Source of the DNA: Sphingomonas mali NBRC 15500
GTDB lineage: Bacteria; Pseudomonadota; Alphaproteobacteria; Sphingomonadales; Sphingomonadaceae
DNA: 64,000 bases
Assembly (NCBI RefSeq): GCF_001598415.1
Contig: NZ_BCYX01000018.1
Coordinates: forward strand, 30,622-94,621
Reading direction: 5' to 3'
Below are positions 1-9,586 of the stretch, piece after piece (the stretch's first letter is position 1; each line of letters opens with the position of its first letter). The notes under the pieces were generated by a model. The model was not told where the DNA came from and did not search any database. It worked only from the letters and a program-made list of their open reading frames with translations. The position numbers and the translations under genes are program-made.

Positions 1-311
1 GCGTGCGCGGCGTACATGACCGAGGGCCCGGCGCCCATGTAGATGGCGGTCGCCATCGTCTCGAGGATCTCTTCGCGGTTTGCGCCTTTCTTGGCCGCGC
101 CCTCGGCATGATAGGCAATGCAAGGCGAACAACGCGTCGCGACCGAGATCGCCAGGGCGATCAGTTCCTTGGTCTTGCCATCCAGAGCATCGCCGCCATG
201 CGCCGCCCTGGCCATGTCGGAAAAGCTCTTCATGATGTCGGGCGCGCCATGGCGGAGCGTGCGCACGCCGCCGTTCATGCCTTCGATCAATTCTCGCCAA
301 TCCTCGATCAC
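1..311 (-). CDS. Carboxymuconolactone decarboxylase (AhpD-like) family protein, partial
   Basis: This is the N-terminal 103 residues of a protein that runs off the left edge of the window. The start is a GTG at 311, preceded by GGAG about 8 bases upstream. The segment CSPCIAYH (C61, C64, H68) is the CxxC...H redox/metal signature of the carboxymuconolactone decarboxylase/AhpD fold. It is followed by a helix with ANREEILETMATAIYMG, typical of the family. Members are either small AhpD-like peroxidase partners or ring-cleavage enzymes, and the CxxC favours an AhpD-like thiol activity. It lies downstream of the alcohol dehydrogenase gene on the same strand, about 200 bases away, so co-transcription is possible. 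The exact substrate cannot be told. Confidence 0.85.
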   Translation of the reverse strand, partial: MIEDWRELIEGMNGGVRTLRHGAPDIMKSFSDMARAAHGGDALDGKTKELIALAISVATRCSPCIAYHAEGAAKKGANREEILETMATAIYMGAGPSVMYAAH

Positions 312-512
312 GTTCGTTCTCCGATGAAGGTCGTCAGGACGTCGCCGCCGGCTGACCGGGGAAAGTCGACACGATCGGCCCCGTCGCGTCGCGGCTGCTC
401 TGGCGGTTGCACCATCTTGTCCTCCCGCGTTGAGCGGGATTGGGCTACGATGCGAGCCCCGATGGGCACCATTGGGAATGGTACGTAAGCGGCCCGATAG
501 GCCGCGCCGGTT

Positions 513-1502
513 TCAGGGAATCAGAACGGCCGCGCCCTCCAGACGGCCTTCGCGAAGGGCTGCGAGCGCCTCGTTCGCCTCGTCCAGTTTGAAGCGCGTG
601 ACGGTGGTTCGAACGGGGACCTTGGGGGCGATGTCCAGAAAGGCACGCCCATCCTCCCGCGTCAGATTGGCGACGGACAGGATCGACCGCTCGCCCCACA
701 GGTCCGCATAGGGAAAGCTTGGAATATCGCTCATGTGGATCCCCGCGCAGACGACGCGGCTACCTTTCTTGACTGCCTTGAGGGCGAGCGGGACAAGAGC
801 ACCGACCGCCGCGAAGATGATCGCCGCATCGAGCGGTTCCGGCGCGGGCTGGTCCGAACCGCCCGCCCAGCGGCACCCGAGCTTCAACGCGAAGTTCTGA
901 GCCTGGCGGTCGCCTGGCCGAGTGAAGGCGTAGACTGAGCGTCCCTGCCAGACGGCGACCTGCGCGATGATATGCGCCGCGGCGCCGAAGCCGTACAGGC
1001 CGATCGCTTTGCCGTCGCCCGCCATGACCAAAGACCGATAACCGATCAAACCGGCGCAGAGCAGCGGTGCGGCCTCCGCATCGTCATAGCCTTCGGGTAT
1101 CGGCAGGCAGAACCGGGCGTCGGCGATGACGTGGCTGGAATAGCCTCCATCCCGCGTGGCGCCCGTGAAGGTCGGATGGTCGCAAAGATTCTCACGGCCG
1201 GAGCGGCAATATGGACACGTGCCGCAGGTTCGTCCCAGCCAGGGCACGCCAACGCGGTCGCCGACGGCGATATCGGCAGCATCCGGGCCAAGGGCGATCA
1301 CGCGGCCGACGATTTCGTGCCCAGGAACGACTGGATAACGCGCGGCGATTTCACCATCGGCCACGTGCAAGTCGGTGCGGCACACACCGCAGGCCGCGAC
1401 CTCGATCAGAACGTCCGTGCCGGTCGGTTCGGGAATCGGACCTGTGGTCAGCCGGAGCGGTCGACTCGGTGCGTCGATCACCATGGACGTCATGCATGCC
1501 AT
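513..1502 (-). CDS. Zinc-dependent alcohol dehydrogenase family protein
   Basis: A 329-residue medium-chain dehydrogenase/reductase that oxidises alcohols or reduces aldehydes with a nicotinamide cofactor in the cytoplasm. Catalytic zinc ligands are C41 (CGVCRTDLH) and the GHE motif at 61-63. The structural zinc is held by C93, C96, C99 and C107 (CGTCPYCRSGRENLC). The nucleotide-binding stretch is GLYGFGAAAH, somewhat different from the usual GxGxxG. The length is normal for the family. ATG codons occur at 1502, 1493 and 1484, and none has a clear ribosome-binding site, so the start is uncertain by a few residues. The single-gene setting gives no substrate. Confidence 0.9.
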   Translation of the reverse strand: MACMTSMVIDAPSRPLRLTTGPIPEPTGTDVLIEVAACGVCRTDLHVADGEIAARYPVVPGHEIVGRVIALGPDAADIAVGDRVGVPWLGRTCGTCPYCRSGRENLCDHPTFTGATRDGGYSSHVIADARFCLPIPEGYDDAEAAPLLCAGLIGYRSLVMAGDGKAIGLYGFGAAAHIIAQVAVWQGRSVYAFTRPGDRQAQNFALKLGCRWAGGSDQPAPEPLDAAIIFAAVGALVPLALKAVKKGSRVVCAGIHMSDIPSFPYADLWGERSILSVANLTREDGRAFLDIAPKVPVRTTVTRFKLDEANEALAALREGRLEGAAVLIP

Positions 1503-1619
1503 CTCTGCGTCCCGACATTGGATCAGGGCATCCGATCGGCAGCGATGGATGCCTGAGGAGCTGAGACCGCGAAGTACCTTATTAACCGGAAGGACGGTGT
1601 TCGTATCTTCCCTTATGAT

Positions 1620-2220
1620 CCAGGGTCAGGACTCATTGATCAGAGCCAGAAGATGACGGTGGTCGCGAGTGCGATCGCGGAGAAGAAGGCCGTCGGGCAT
1701 CGGTCGTAGCGCGTGGCGACCCGGCGCCAGTCTTTGAGGCGGCCGAACATGATCTCGATGCGGTTTCGCCGTTTGTACCGGCGCTTGTCGTATTTGATCG
1801 GCTCGTTGCGCGATTTCGACCTGGAATGCAGGGTTCGATGCCCTTGGCTTGCAGGGCATCTCTGAACGAGTCGGCGTCATAGCCCCCGGTCGGCGAGCAG
1901 CCATTGCGCTTTGGACAATTCGTCCAACAATGCCGCTGTACCGATATAATCGCTGATCTGGCATGAAGAAGCTCAAGGGGCGGCCATTCGCATCGGTAAC
2001 GGCATGGAGCTTTGTGTTCATGCCACCCTTGGTGCGCCCGATCAGCCGTCCGAGATTCCCCTTTTTACCCGCAGGCTCGACGCCGTGCGGTGCGCCTTCA
2101 TATAGGTCGCATCGATCATCACGATCCTTCGCTCAGCACCCGCCGATCGTCCACCGCGGCTTGCCGCGGCTCTTGGAGCAATGCGCGTATCTCCATGAGG
2201 CCGCCGCCAGATTGAAATGA
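1620..2220 (-). mobile_element. Remnant of an IS5-group insertion sequence
   Basis: Approximate limits of the element carrying the broken transposase. The right end is placed next to the GGTCAGGACTC sequence near 1624. The left end is not defined because the 5' portion of the transposase is gone and no partner terminal repeat or target duplication was seen. It sits just upstream of the autotransporter gene, a common position for insertion-mediated rearrangement, but nothing shows that it affects that gene. Confidence 0.6.
1640..2185 (-). pseudogene. Decayed IS5-family (IS427-like) transposase
   Basis: Read on the minus strand, pieces of one DDE transposase occur in successive frames. 'MIDATYMKAHRTASSLRVK' is followed by 'GRTKGGMNTKLHAVTDANGR', then 'ALLDELSKAQWLLADRG', 'YDADSFRDALQAKGIEP', 'YDKRRYKRRNRIEIMFGRLK' and finally 'RCPTAFFSAIALATTVIFWL' ending at the TGA at 1640-1642. 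At least four frameshifts separate them, so the gene is dead. The N-terminal DUF4096-like part is missing. A GGTCAGGACTC sequence just outside the C-terminal end (about 1624-1634) resembles the terminal repeat of this group. I do not find a matching repeat on the other side, so the element is truncated there. Confidence 0.85.
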
Positions 2221-2339
2221 AGCAGTCAATCTGGGCCTAATTCAAGCATTTGGATCTATATTCCTGTCGACAACTCGCGGAGTTTCGGCGCATGAAGTGA
2301 TGGTTAGGATTCGGATTTCAAAGAGGGATTTGGGGGCAT

Positions 2340-5300
2340 ATGCAAGCTGGTAAAAACGCGGCGCGTCCGCGTCTGCGGTCGTTCACGCTTGGAACAAGCG
2401 CCCTCGCTCTCGCTATGTCGGCTGCCACGTCCGCCGCGGCGCAGTGCGCGCCAAATCCGACGGTTCCGGGCGGCACCACGCAATGTACCGGCAGCGACAC
2501 TGCTGGCGTCGTTGTGGCGACGCCCGGTTCGACTGTCGCTGTTGCCGCGGGCGCGACCGTTTCCGCCACGTCGGCGGCAGCCGTGACGATCGATGTCCCC
2601 GTCGTTAATTACGGGCCCAATTACGAGACGGTTTCCGTTGCTGGGCTCGTTCGGGGAATCGGGACGCCAGGCATCAGGCTGAACAACGGCACAACGAACG
2701 GTGGCTATTATTATGGCCCCACCGCCTCGTTGACCCTGAATGTCGCCGCGGGCGGAGAAGTCAGCGGTACCACCGCGCTCCTTCTTGGCCAGAGCAGCGG
2801 CAATACGACCGGGTCGGCGATCGCGACGATCGACAATGCCGGCACGCTGTCCGGCACCAGCGGCATCGCGCTCCAGGCGACCAATCCTGCCCTGGGCGGG
2901 TTCGCGTCGATCACTAACCGCAGCGGCGGGACAATCGGCGCGATTTCCGGTCCTGTGGGCGTGCTCAACAATGCAGGCGTCATCGATGGCGGCATCAACA
3001 GCGCGATCGATGCGGTGACATCGTATAACCCGTTCATAGGCTGGGGCGCCTGGACCAACACCGGAACGATCACATCTGCGGCGACCAGTGCGACGCTGAA
3101 CAACGTCGCCGGCACGCTTACCAACAGCGGCACGATATCGAACACCGGCGGCGGCGTTGCCGTGAGAGGCGCCGGTCTCCAGATGTTGACCAACCAAGTC
3201 GGTGGCCTGATCGCGGCATCGGGCGGGACCGCCATCGCGGCGACCGGTACCCTGGCGCTCGTCAACGCCGGGACGATCAATGGCGATATCAATATGTCCT
3301 CGTCCGCGGGCGCAAGCGGCGCGACGATCGATTCGACCGCCGGGACGGTCAACGGCAACGTGACGCTTGGCGCGGGCAACGATGTTCTGGTCGCGCGTTA
3401 TGCCGGCACGCCGGCGCTGGTGACCGGCATCACCGGCACGATCAATGGCGGCGGCGGTAACGACAGTGTGAAGATCGTGACCCAGCAGGACACGACGATC
3501 AACACCGCCGTGACGATGCCGAGCGGGTTCCAGCAAATCCAGCTCGCCCCGGCTACCGGAACGACGGTAACCCTGGCCGACGGTTTTGCAGCGCCCGGGA
3601 CGATCGCGCTGGTGGGGTCAGCCCAGTTCGAAGGTGGTTCTGTGGTCAATACGGCCGCTCTGACCTTCTCCGGCCAGGCCTTCACATCGCAGATCTACAA
3701 TTCGCCTGCTTCGTTCACCAATGCCGGCTCGATTACCACCACCGGCGGCACGATCGGAACGCCCGCCCTGGCGCTCGACGGCGTCACGACTTTCGTCAAC
3801 ACCGGCAGCATCGACGTCGTCGGCACGGGCGTCAGCACTTCCGCCAACGGCACCACGACGAACAGCGGAACGATTACGGCGACCGGTACCGCGCTTACCG
3901 CTTTCGACAATATCGTCACCAACAGCGGCACGATCCGGTCAACCGGGGGCATCGGGCTCGCCCTATCGGGCAATGTCGGCTATCCGGCCTCCAATAGCGG
4001 GCTGATCGAAGGGGCAACGGTCGGCGTCTATACCAGCATCGATCTGACCAATAGCGGGACGATCCTCGCCACCAATTCCGATGGCACGGCGGTGGTGGTC
4101 GATGCCTATGGTTCGCTGATCAACCTCGCCGGCGGGACCGTCGGCAACGGCGGCACCGCGGTGACCGCTTCGATCTTCAATTCCACTGTGGTCAATGCCG
4201 GCACGATCAACGGTGATGTGGTGCTGAGGAACGTCTACAGCGGGGCAGGTGAGCGCTACTTCTCGCTACCGGGCGGGGTACTCAACGGCAATCTGTCGCT
4301 CGGCGCGGGTGACCTGCTGGTCACCAATATCGTCAATACCGGACCGGGCACCTTCGATGGAATCACCGGCACGGTACGCGCGGACGCCGGCGCGATGCTG
4401 CGCTACCAGGTATCGAGCGATGCGTCGGCGACGGTCGGCCCGGTGGGCCCCTTCGGGATTGCCAGCTATCAGCTCAGCGGTAACGCAACGCTCGATCTGA
4501 TCGCATCGGGCGAAATCACCCAGCAGCTTGCGCTGGCCGGCGCAGGGACGGTGCACCTAAATGCATCGATCAGCACGACATCCACCCCGGCGATCTTCTC
4601 GACGTCGTCGATCGTGGCGCGGGGCCAAACCGCCGAGGCGACCCAGCTCGATATCACCAGCACGGGAACGATCACGCTGACGCGCTCCGACAATAGCTAC
4701 CCGATCGGCGCGGTCTATCTCGGCGGCAACGACAGTTTCACGAACAACGGCACGATCAATATCGTCGATGCGCAGCTTTATTCGCCGACGGCAGCCGTGT
4801 TCGGCGGTGCCGCCGTCACCAACAACGGTGCAATCCGGCTCGACGGCGGGATCGGCGTCAACGCGAGCGCCTCACTCATCAATACCGGCACGATCACCCA
4901 AGTCGTGGGTGGTACCGCCGCGCAGGGCGTGATCGATGTCGCGGCGCTGGACAATAGCGGCACGATCAGTGTCGATGGCAACGCCGTTGCCAGCTCGCCT
5001 TACTTCTATCGGCCGATGCGCATCGTCAACCGCGCAGGGGGCTTGATCGCGACAACCGGATCGCAGTCTGCCGGGATTTTGTCCAACGGCGCCCTGTCTC
5101 TCGATAATGCTGGTACGATCTCGGCGGCGCCCGGCTCCATCGCCATCCAGGCTGTAAGCTATGCGACCAACAGCATCCGCAACACCGGCACGATCCGGGG
5201 CGACATCCTGCTCGGCTCCGGTGGAAATGTCGTCGAGAATGGCGGCACGATCGATGGTCGATTGACCTTCGGCGCGGGCAACGATCAACTCACTCTGCTG

Positions 5301-7193
5301 CCCGGATCGACCATCACCGGCATCGTGGACGGAGGAGACGGCGATGATCAGGTGACGTTGGCCGGTGAGGGCAATGGCAGCTTTGCCGGCGCGGTGAATT
5401 TCGAGCATCTCGACGTCGCATCGGGCAGCTGGACTTTGACCGGCGCGTCCAGCTTCATCAACGGCACCACCATCGAACGAGGCGCTACTCTTTCCGGGTC
5501 TGCCAACTCGTTGACTGACGCTATCGAAGTCGATGGCGCTTTGGTAATCGACCAGCCGGACGATGCGGCGTTCGCCAATCTGCTTAGTGGCACGGGTAAC
5601 GTCACCAAGCGAGGCGCGGGTTCGCTCAACCTGACCGGGGACAACGGCCGTTTCACTGGCGCTACAATCGTTGCATCCGGCCGGTTGGCGGTGAACGGAT
5701 CGCTGGCGAACTCGATTGTCACGGTTGCGAGCGGCGCCACTTTGGGCGGCAACGGCGTGGTCGGCGGCGTGGTGGCGCAGAGCGGATCTATCGTGGCTCC
5801 GGGCAATTCGATCGGCGATCTGCATGTAGCTGGGAACTATGCCCAAGCGTCGGGCTCGACGTATCAGGTCCAGCTGAGCTCGACGGGCATGGCCGACCGG
5901 ATCGACGTGACAGGAAGCGCGACCATCGCTTCGGGCGCGATCATGAACATCGAGAAGATCGATGCCGCACCTTATGTGCTGGGTACGCACTACACCGTGC
6001 TCGATGCGGCAGGCGGGGTGACCGGCACCTATACGCTGACCGGCGACACACAGCTTTCGCGCTTCCTGGGGCTGGCGCTCTCCTATGGTCCGCAGGGCGT
6101 GTATCTCGACGTAGCGAAAACCAAGACATTTGCATCGGCGGGGGTAACGCCGAACCAGGTGGCGATCGGCGGCAGCCTCGACAACCTACCCCTTTCAAAC
6201 TCGGTCGTGGGCGCGATAGCGCTAATGCCCGATGATGCAACGGCCGATGCTGCGCTCAACCAGCTCTCCGGCGAGATCCATGCGTCCGCCAAAACCGCGA
6301 TACTCGAAGACAGCCGGTTGGTGCGCGACCTGACGATCGGGCACATGGTGAGCGAACAGGATCGAGGTACGGGCACCGGCATCTGGGGCCAGGGCGTCGG
6401 CTCGTGGGCCTCGAACGACAGTAACGGCAATGCCGCGCGGATGACGCGCTCGAACGGCGGGCTGGTGATCGGCGTCGACATCGCGCCGGTCGATGGCCTC
6501 CGATTCGGATTGCTCGGGAGCTACACCCACGGCTCGTTGAGCATCCCGGCGCGTGCGTCATCGGCCAAGATCACCAGCTATAGCCTGGGTGCCTATGGCG
6601 GTGCGAGCATGGGTCACGTGCAACTGCGGTTCGGCGGCAATTATGCCTGGAATAGCCTGCGTACCACGCGCGGGGTCGCTTTCTCCGGGTTCAGCGATCG
6701 CCTGACCGCACGCTACAACGGGTCGACCGCGCAGGCGTTTGGCGACGTCGGGTACACGATCGGCACCACTCGTACGCATATCGAGCCGTTCGCGCAGGCT
6801 GCGTGGATCGACGTCGCGACCGATCCCTTTACCGAACAAGGCGGAACTGCCGCGGTCACGGCCAGGAAGCGCTCGCAAGCGATCACGCTCACCACGCTTG
6901 GCCTGCGTGGTGCCGTCGGGTTCTCGCTCGGCAGCATCGCCGCCAATGTGCATGCCACCGCCGGGTGGCGCCACGCCAGCGGCGATACTGCGCCAACCGC
7001 TTCATTAGCGTTCGCAGGCGGCAACTCATTCCTGATCGCTGGCCTGCCGATCGCCAAGGACAGTGCCACGCTCGACGCCGGGATCGACTTCGATCTCGCG
7101 CCCGCGATCCGGCTCAATGTCGCCTATACCGGCCAGATCGGCGCTCATGCCCAGGATAATGGCATCAAAGCCGGTGTTTCTTGGCAGTTCTGA
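2340..7193 (+). CDS. Autotransporter with repeat-rich beta-helix passenger and C-terminal barrel
   Basis: A 1617-residue type V secreted protein. Residues 1-35 form a signal peptide (basic start, hydrophobic core, cleavage near SAAAQ). The passenger, roughly 36-1330, contains dozens of short repeats of the form N(S/A/T/N)GTI and GTINGD, the pattern of a right-handed beta-helix. Near residue 1084, GTGNVTKRGAGSLNLTG matches the autotransporter-associated beta-strand (PATR) repeat that precedes the barrel. From about 1344 (GTGIWGQGVGSWA) to the end is a 12-strand-type autotransporter barrel finishing in SWQF, the usual aromatic C-terminus for BAM recognition. A GAGGGA sequence lies upstream of the ATG. 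No protease triad is seen, so adhesion or surface coating is more likely than cleavage, but that is inference. Confidence 0.93.
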   Translation: MQAGKNAARPRLRSFTLGTSALALAMSAATSAAAQCAPNPTVPGGTTQCTGSDTAGVVVATPGSTVAVAAGATVSATSAAAVTIDVPVVNYGPNYETVSVAGLVRGIGTPGIRLNNGTTNGGYYYGPTASLTLNVAAGGEVSGTTALLLGQSSGNTTGSAIATIDNAGTLSGTSGIALQATNPALGGFASITNRSGGTIGAISGPVGVLNNAGVIDGGINSAIDAVTSYNPFIGWGAWTNTGTITSAATSATLNNVAGTLTNSGTISNTGGGVAVRGAGLQMLTNQVGGLIAASGGTAIAATGTLALVNAGTINGDINMSSSAGASGATIDSTAGTVNGNVTLGAGNDVLVARYAGTPALVTGITGTINGGGGNDSVKIVTQQDTTINTAVTMPSGFQQIQLAPATGTTVTLADGFAAPGTIALVGSAQFEGGSVVNTAALTFSGQAFTSQIYNSPASFTNAGSITTTGGTIGTPALALDGVTTFVNTGSIDVVGTGVSTSANGTTTNSGTITATGTALTAFDNIVTNSGTIRSTGGIGLALSGNVGYPASNSGLIEGATVGVYTSIDLTNSGTILATNSDGTAVVVDAYGSLINLAGGTVGNGGTAVTASIFNSTVVNAGTINGDVVLRNVYSGAGERYFSLPGGVLNGNLSLGAGDLLVTNIVNTGPGTFDGITGTVRADAGAMLRYQVSSDASATVGPVGPFGIASYQLSGNATLDLIASGEITQQLALAGAGTVHLNASISTTSTPAIFSTSSIVARGQTAEATQLDITSTGTITLTRSDNSYPIGAVYLGGNDSFTNNGTINIVDAQLYSPTAAVFGGAAVTNNGAIRLDGGIGVNASASLINTGTITQVVGGTAAQGVIDVAALDNSGTISVDGNAVASSPYFYRPMRIVNRAGGLIATTGSQSAGILSNGALSLDNAGTISAAPGSIAIQAVSYATNSIRNTGTIRGDILLGSGGNVVENGGTIDGRLTFGAGNDQLTLLPGSTITGIVDGGDGDDQVTLAGEGNGSFAGAVNFEHLDVASGSWTLTGASSFINGTTIERGATLSGSANSLTDAIEVDGALVIDQPDDAAFANLLSGTGNVTKRGAGSLNLTGDNGRFTGATIVASGRLAVNGSLANSIVTVASGATLGGNGVVGGVVAQSGSIVAPGNSIGDLHVAGNYAQASGSTYQVQLSSTGMADRIDVTGSATIASGAIMNIEKIDAAPYVLGTHYTVLDAAGGVTGTYTLTGDTQLSRFLGLALSYGPQGVYLDVAKTKTFASAGVTPNQVAIGGSLDNLPLSNSVVGAIALMPDDATADAALNQLSGEIHASAKTAILEDSRLVRDLTIGHMVSEQDRGTGTGIWGQGVGSWASNDSNGNAARMTRSNGGLVIGVDIAPVDGLRFGLLGSYTHGSLSIPARASSAKITSYSLGAYGGASMGHVQLRFGGNYAWNSLRTTRGVAFSGFSDRLTARYNGSTAQAFGDVGYTIGTTRTHIEPFAQAAWIDVATDPFTEQGGTAAVTARKRSQAITLTTLGLRGAVGFSLGSIAANVHATAGWRHASGDTAPTASLAFAGGNSFLIAGLPIAKDSATLDAGIDFDLAPAIRLNVAYTGQIGAHAQDNGIKAGVSWQF

Positions 7194-7668
7194 CAACGGC
7201 TATAGTCGCTCGCGCTTGCTAAAGGACGGTCGGGAATCTTGTACTGATCGGCGCCGTGTTTTCGATCGGCCCAAACTGGTTCGTTGGGCAAAAAAAGATC
7301 GTCATGTCCGCTTCTGTTTGGCCGGATAGAAAGGGCATCGCGGGCATGGACGTTCGGTTCGTTGGATGAGGCTGCCAAGACCGGCCGGTCGGGGGGCCGC
7401 CCAATTGCGGTCGATCGCCTCGGCCTAGCTACGGCCGGTTTCGGATCGACGACGACCGTGCTGAACGGCTGTTGTTGAGGCGCAAAGCCGACGCTCCGGT
7501 TCCGACCGAGAATCGTAACAGCTGAGCGCCAATCAGCGCCATTTCAAGTAAAGAAATAGCTGGTGACGCGGCGGCCCGAATCCGACCTCATCCGCCGCGG
7601 TCCGGGCCAATTTATCGGAATTTATTGGACAAAAGGTGCCGCTGTCGGCGGCCGAGCATTAAAAATTA
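7194..7668. other. Intergenic region with no recognised gene
   Basis: About 475 bases between the autotransporter and tRNA-Arg. Short open frames occur on both strands, but none has a ribosome-binding site or a recognisable protein pattern. Base composition is a little lower in GC than the flanking genes. I see no RNA gene, terminator with a T-run, or repeat that I can support. Confidence 0.5.
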
Positions 7669-7745
<77 letters not shown>

Positions 7746-7812
7746 GAGCCGGGTGCGCCTAGCAAAGCATCGCCGGCCGCGCCAGCGATTCTATTTCGCG
7801 CCGGTTTCGCGC

Positions 7813-8178
7813 CTATTTCGTAATCGTGACCGGCTGGAACTTGCCCAGGCCACAGCGCGGGCCCGGACCGGCGCCGCCCGATTGCAGCACGGTGATGGTG
7901 TCGACCGAGCACAATTGGTTGGTCGACACCGAATAAGCGAAGCGTTCCTCGAAGCCGAGGCCGGGGCAGGCATTGGGCAAGGTGTTGCGCAGGATCTTGC
8001 GGTTGTTCATCTCGAAATCGATCACGCTGTCGCTGCGCACATGCGTCTCGCGGACCTGGCTGAGGTTGACGCAATCGACCGCCGGACCCGACGGGGTCGC
8101 GGGCGGGACTTCCTTGTCCTTCGCGCTGACGGGAGCGGCGATCGCGGCGGCGGCGAGGGCGAACAAGAGCGGGCGCAT
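7813..8178 (-). CDS. Small secreted protein of unknown function
   Basis: A 121-residue protein with a clear signal peptide ([20 protein letters not shown]). The mature part has four cysteines, in CVNL, ACPGLG, LCSVDT and RCGLGKF, suggesting two disulfides in the periplasm. A stretch [19 protein letters not shown] is predicted to be beta-rich. I think it belongs to a family of small conserved proteins in sphingomonads (DUF6491 is possible), but I cannot confirm that. It is the last gene of the minus-strand run protease-dapB-nth, 18 bases after nth, so it is probably co-transcribed. Confidence 0.75.
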   Translation of the reverse strand: MRPLLFALAAAAIAAPVSAKDKEVPPATPSGPAVDCVNLSQVRETHVRSDSVIDFEMNNRKILRNTLPNACPGLGFEERFAYSVSTNQLCSVDTITVLQSGGAGPGPRCGLGKFQPVTITK

Positions 8179-8196
8179 GGCTTTTCTAACTCCGTA

Positions 8197-8850
8197 TCAG
8201 GCGGCGCGCGTCTTGGGCGCCGGCGTCTTGGGCTTGAACGCACAAAGATCGGCAACGACGCATCGCCAGCATTCGGGCGTGCGCGCCTTGCAGACATATC
8301 GGCCGTGCAGGATTAACCAGTGATGAGCGTGCAGCCGGAACGGCTGCGGCACGGCTTTCTCCAGCTTGAGCTCGACCGCCAGCGGCGTCTTGCCGCGCGC
8401 CAGCCCGGTGCGGTTGCCGACGCGGAAAATGTGGGTGTCGACCGCGAAGGTCTCCGCGCCGAACGCCACGTTCATCACGACATTGGCGGTCTTGCGCCCG
8501 ACCCCCGGTAGTTTCTCGAGCTCGTCGCGATCGTCGGGGACCTGGCCGTCATGCTCGGCGATCAACTGCTCGGACAAGGCGATGACGTTCTTCGCCTTGG
8601 TGTTGAACAGCCCGATCGTCTTGATGTGCTCCTTGAGCTTCTCCTCGCCGAGCGCGACCATCTGTGCGGGCGTGTGGACCTCCTGGAACAGCTTACGCGT
8701 CGCCTTGTTGACCCCGACATCGGTCGCCTGTGCCGACAGCACGACCGCGACGAGCAATTGATAGGGATTGCCCGATTCGAGTTCGGTCTCGGGATGCGGA
8801 TTGTCGGCGGCGAGGCGGCTGAAGAACTCGACCACATCGGCCTTGTTCAT
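8197..8850 (-). CDS. nth: Endonuclease III (DNA glycosylase/AP lyase)
   Basis: A 217-residue base-excision repair enzyme that removes oxidised pyrimidines and cleaves the abasic site. The helix-hairpin-helix LPGVGRKTANVV carries the catalytic lysine K120, and VDTHIFRV carries the catalytic aspartate D138. The C-terminal cysteines C187, C194, C197 and C203 have the C-x6-C-x2-C-x5-C spacing of the [4Fe-4S] cluster. These positions are the same as in the E. coli enzyme. It lies 7 bases downstream of dapB on the same strand. Confidence 0.97.
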   Translation of the reverse strand: MNKADVVEFFSRLAADNPHPETELESGNPYQLLVAVVLSAQATDVGVNKATRKLFQEVHTPAQMVALGEEKLKEHIKTIGLFNTKAKNVIALSEQLIAEHDGQVPDDRDELEKLPGVGRKTANVVMNVAFGAETFAVDTHIFRVGNRTGLARGKTPLAVELKLEKAVPQPFRLHAHHWLILHGRYVCKARTPECWRCVVADLCAFKPKTPAPKTRAA

Positions 8851-8857
8851 GCTAGCC

Positions 8858-9586
8858 TCACAGCCCCAATACCTCGGTCATCGCGTAGCGGCCGGCAGGC
8901 TGGCCGGCGAGCCACAGGGCCGCGCGAACCGCGCCGCGCGCGAACATCTCGCGGCTTTCGGCGCGATGGATCAGTTCGAGCCGCTCGCCGGGTCCGGCGA
9001 AGATCACCTGATGGTCGCCCGCGATCGATCCGCCGCGGATCGAGGCAAAGCCGATCGTCCCCTCGCTGCGCGCGCCGGTCAGCCCGGCGCGATCGACGAC
9101 CTTGAGGTCGGTCAGCGTGGCACCGCGTCCTTCGGCGGCGGCATCCCCGAGCAGCAGCGCGGTACCCGAGGGCGCGTCGATCTTGTGGCGGTGATGCGCC
9201 TCGACGATCTCGATATCCCAATCGGGGCCGAGCCGCGCGGCGGCGTCGGCAACCAACCGTGCAAGCAAAGTGATGCCGAGCGAGGTCGTGCTGGTCTGCA
9301 GCACCGCGATCCGCGCCGCGGCATTGTCGATCAGGTCGTGATGCGCCTGACCAAGACCAGTGGTCCCGACGACGATCGGCGTCCCCGCCTCGCACGCCGC
9401 GGCCAGGTTCGCTTCGAGCGCCGATGGTGCGGTGAAATCGACCAGCACATCGGCACCCTTGGCCAGCGTCAGCGGATCGCCGCCGGCGTCGACGCCCCCC
9501 GCCACGGTCGCGCCGAAATCGGCGGCGATCGCGGCAATCGCGCGGCCCATCCGGCCCTCGCTTCCCAGAATTCCTATCGCGGTCAT
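8858..9586 (-). CDS. dapB: 4-hydroxy-tetrahydrodipicolinate reductase
   Basis: A 242-residue cytoplasmic enzyme of the diaminopimelate/lysine pathway that reduces 4-hydroxy-tetrahydrodipicolinate with NAD(P)H. The N-terminal nucleotide-binding motif is GILGSEGRMGRAI. The family signature EAHHRHKIDAPSGTA carries the catalytic histidine H131 and lysine K135. It is somewhat shorter than the E. coli protein (about 270 residues), as in many alphaproteobacteria. The ATG at 9586 is chosen because an AGGGGAC ribosome-binding site precedes it. It overlaps the stop of the upstream protease gene as ATGA, implying translational coupling. The reading frame stays open upstream, but that part is out-of-frame protease sequence. 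Confidence 0.97.
   Translation of the reverse strand: MTAIGILGSEGRMGRAIAAIAADFGATVAGGVDAGGDPLTLAKGADVLVDFTAPSALEANLAAACEAGTPIVVGTTGLGQAHHDLIDNAAARIAVLQTSTTSLGITLLARLVADAAARLGPDWDIEIVEAHHRHKIDAPSGTALLLGDAAAEGRGATLTDLKVVDRAGLTGARSEGTIGFASIRGGSIAGDHQVIFAGPGERLELIHRAESREMFARGAVRAALWLAGQPAGRYAMTEVLGL

Noticed and set aside
1626..2021. Minus-strand 131-codon frame as an intact gene
   Set aside because: Only its first 30 residues match the IS5 transposase. The rest is out of frame, so it is part of a decayed gene.
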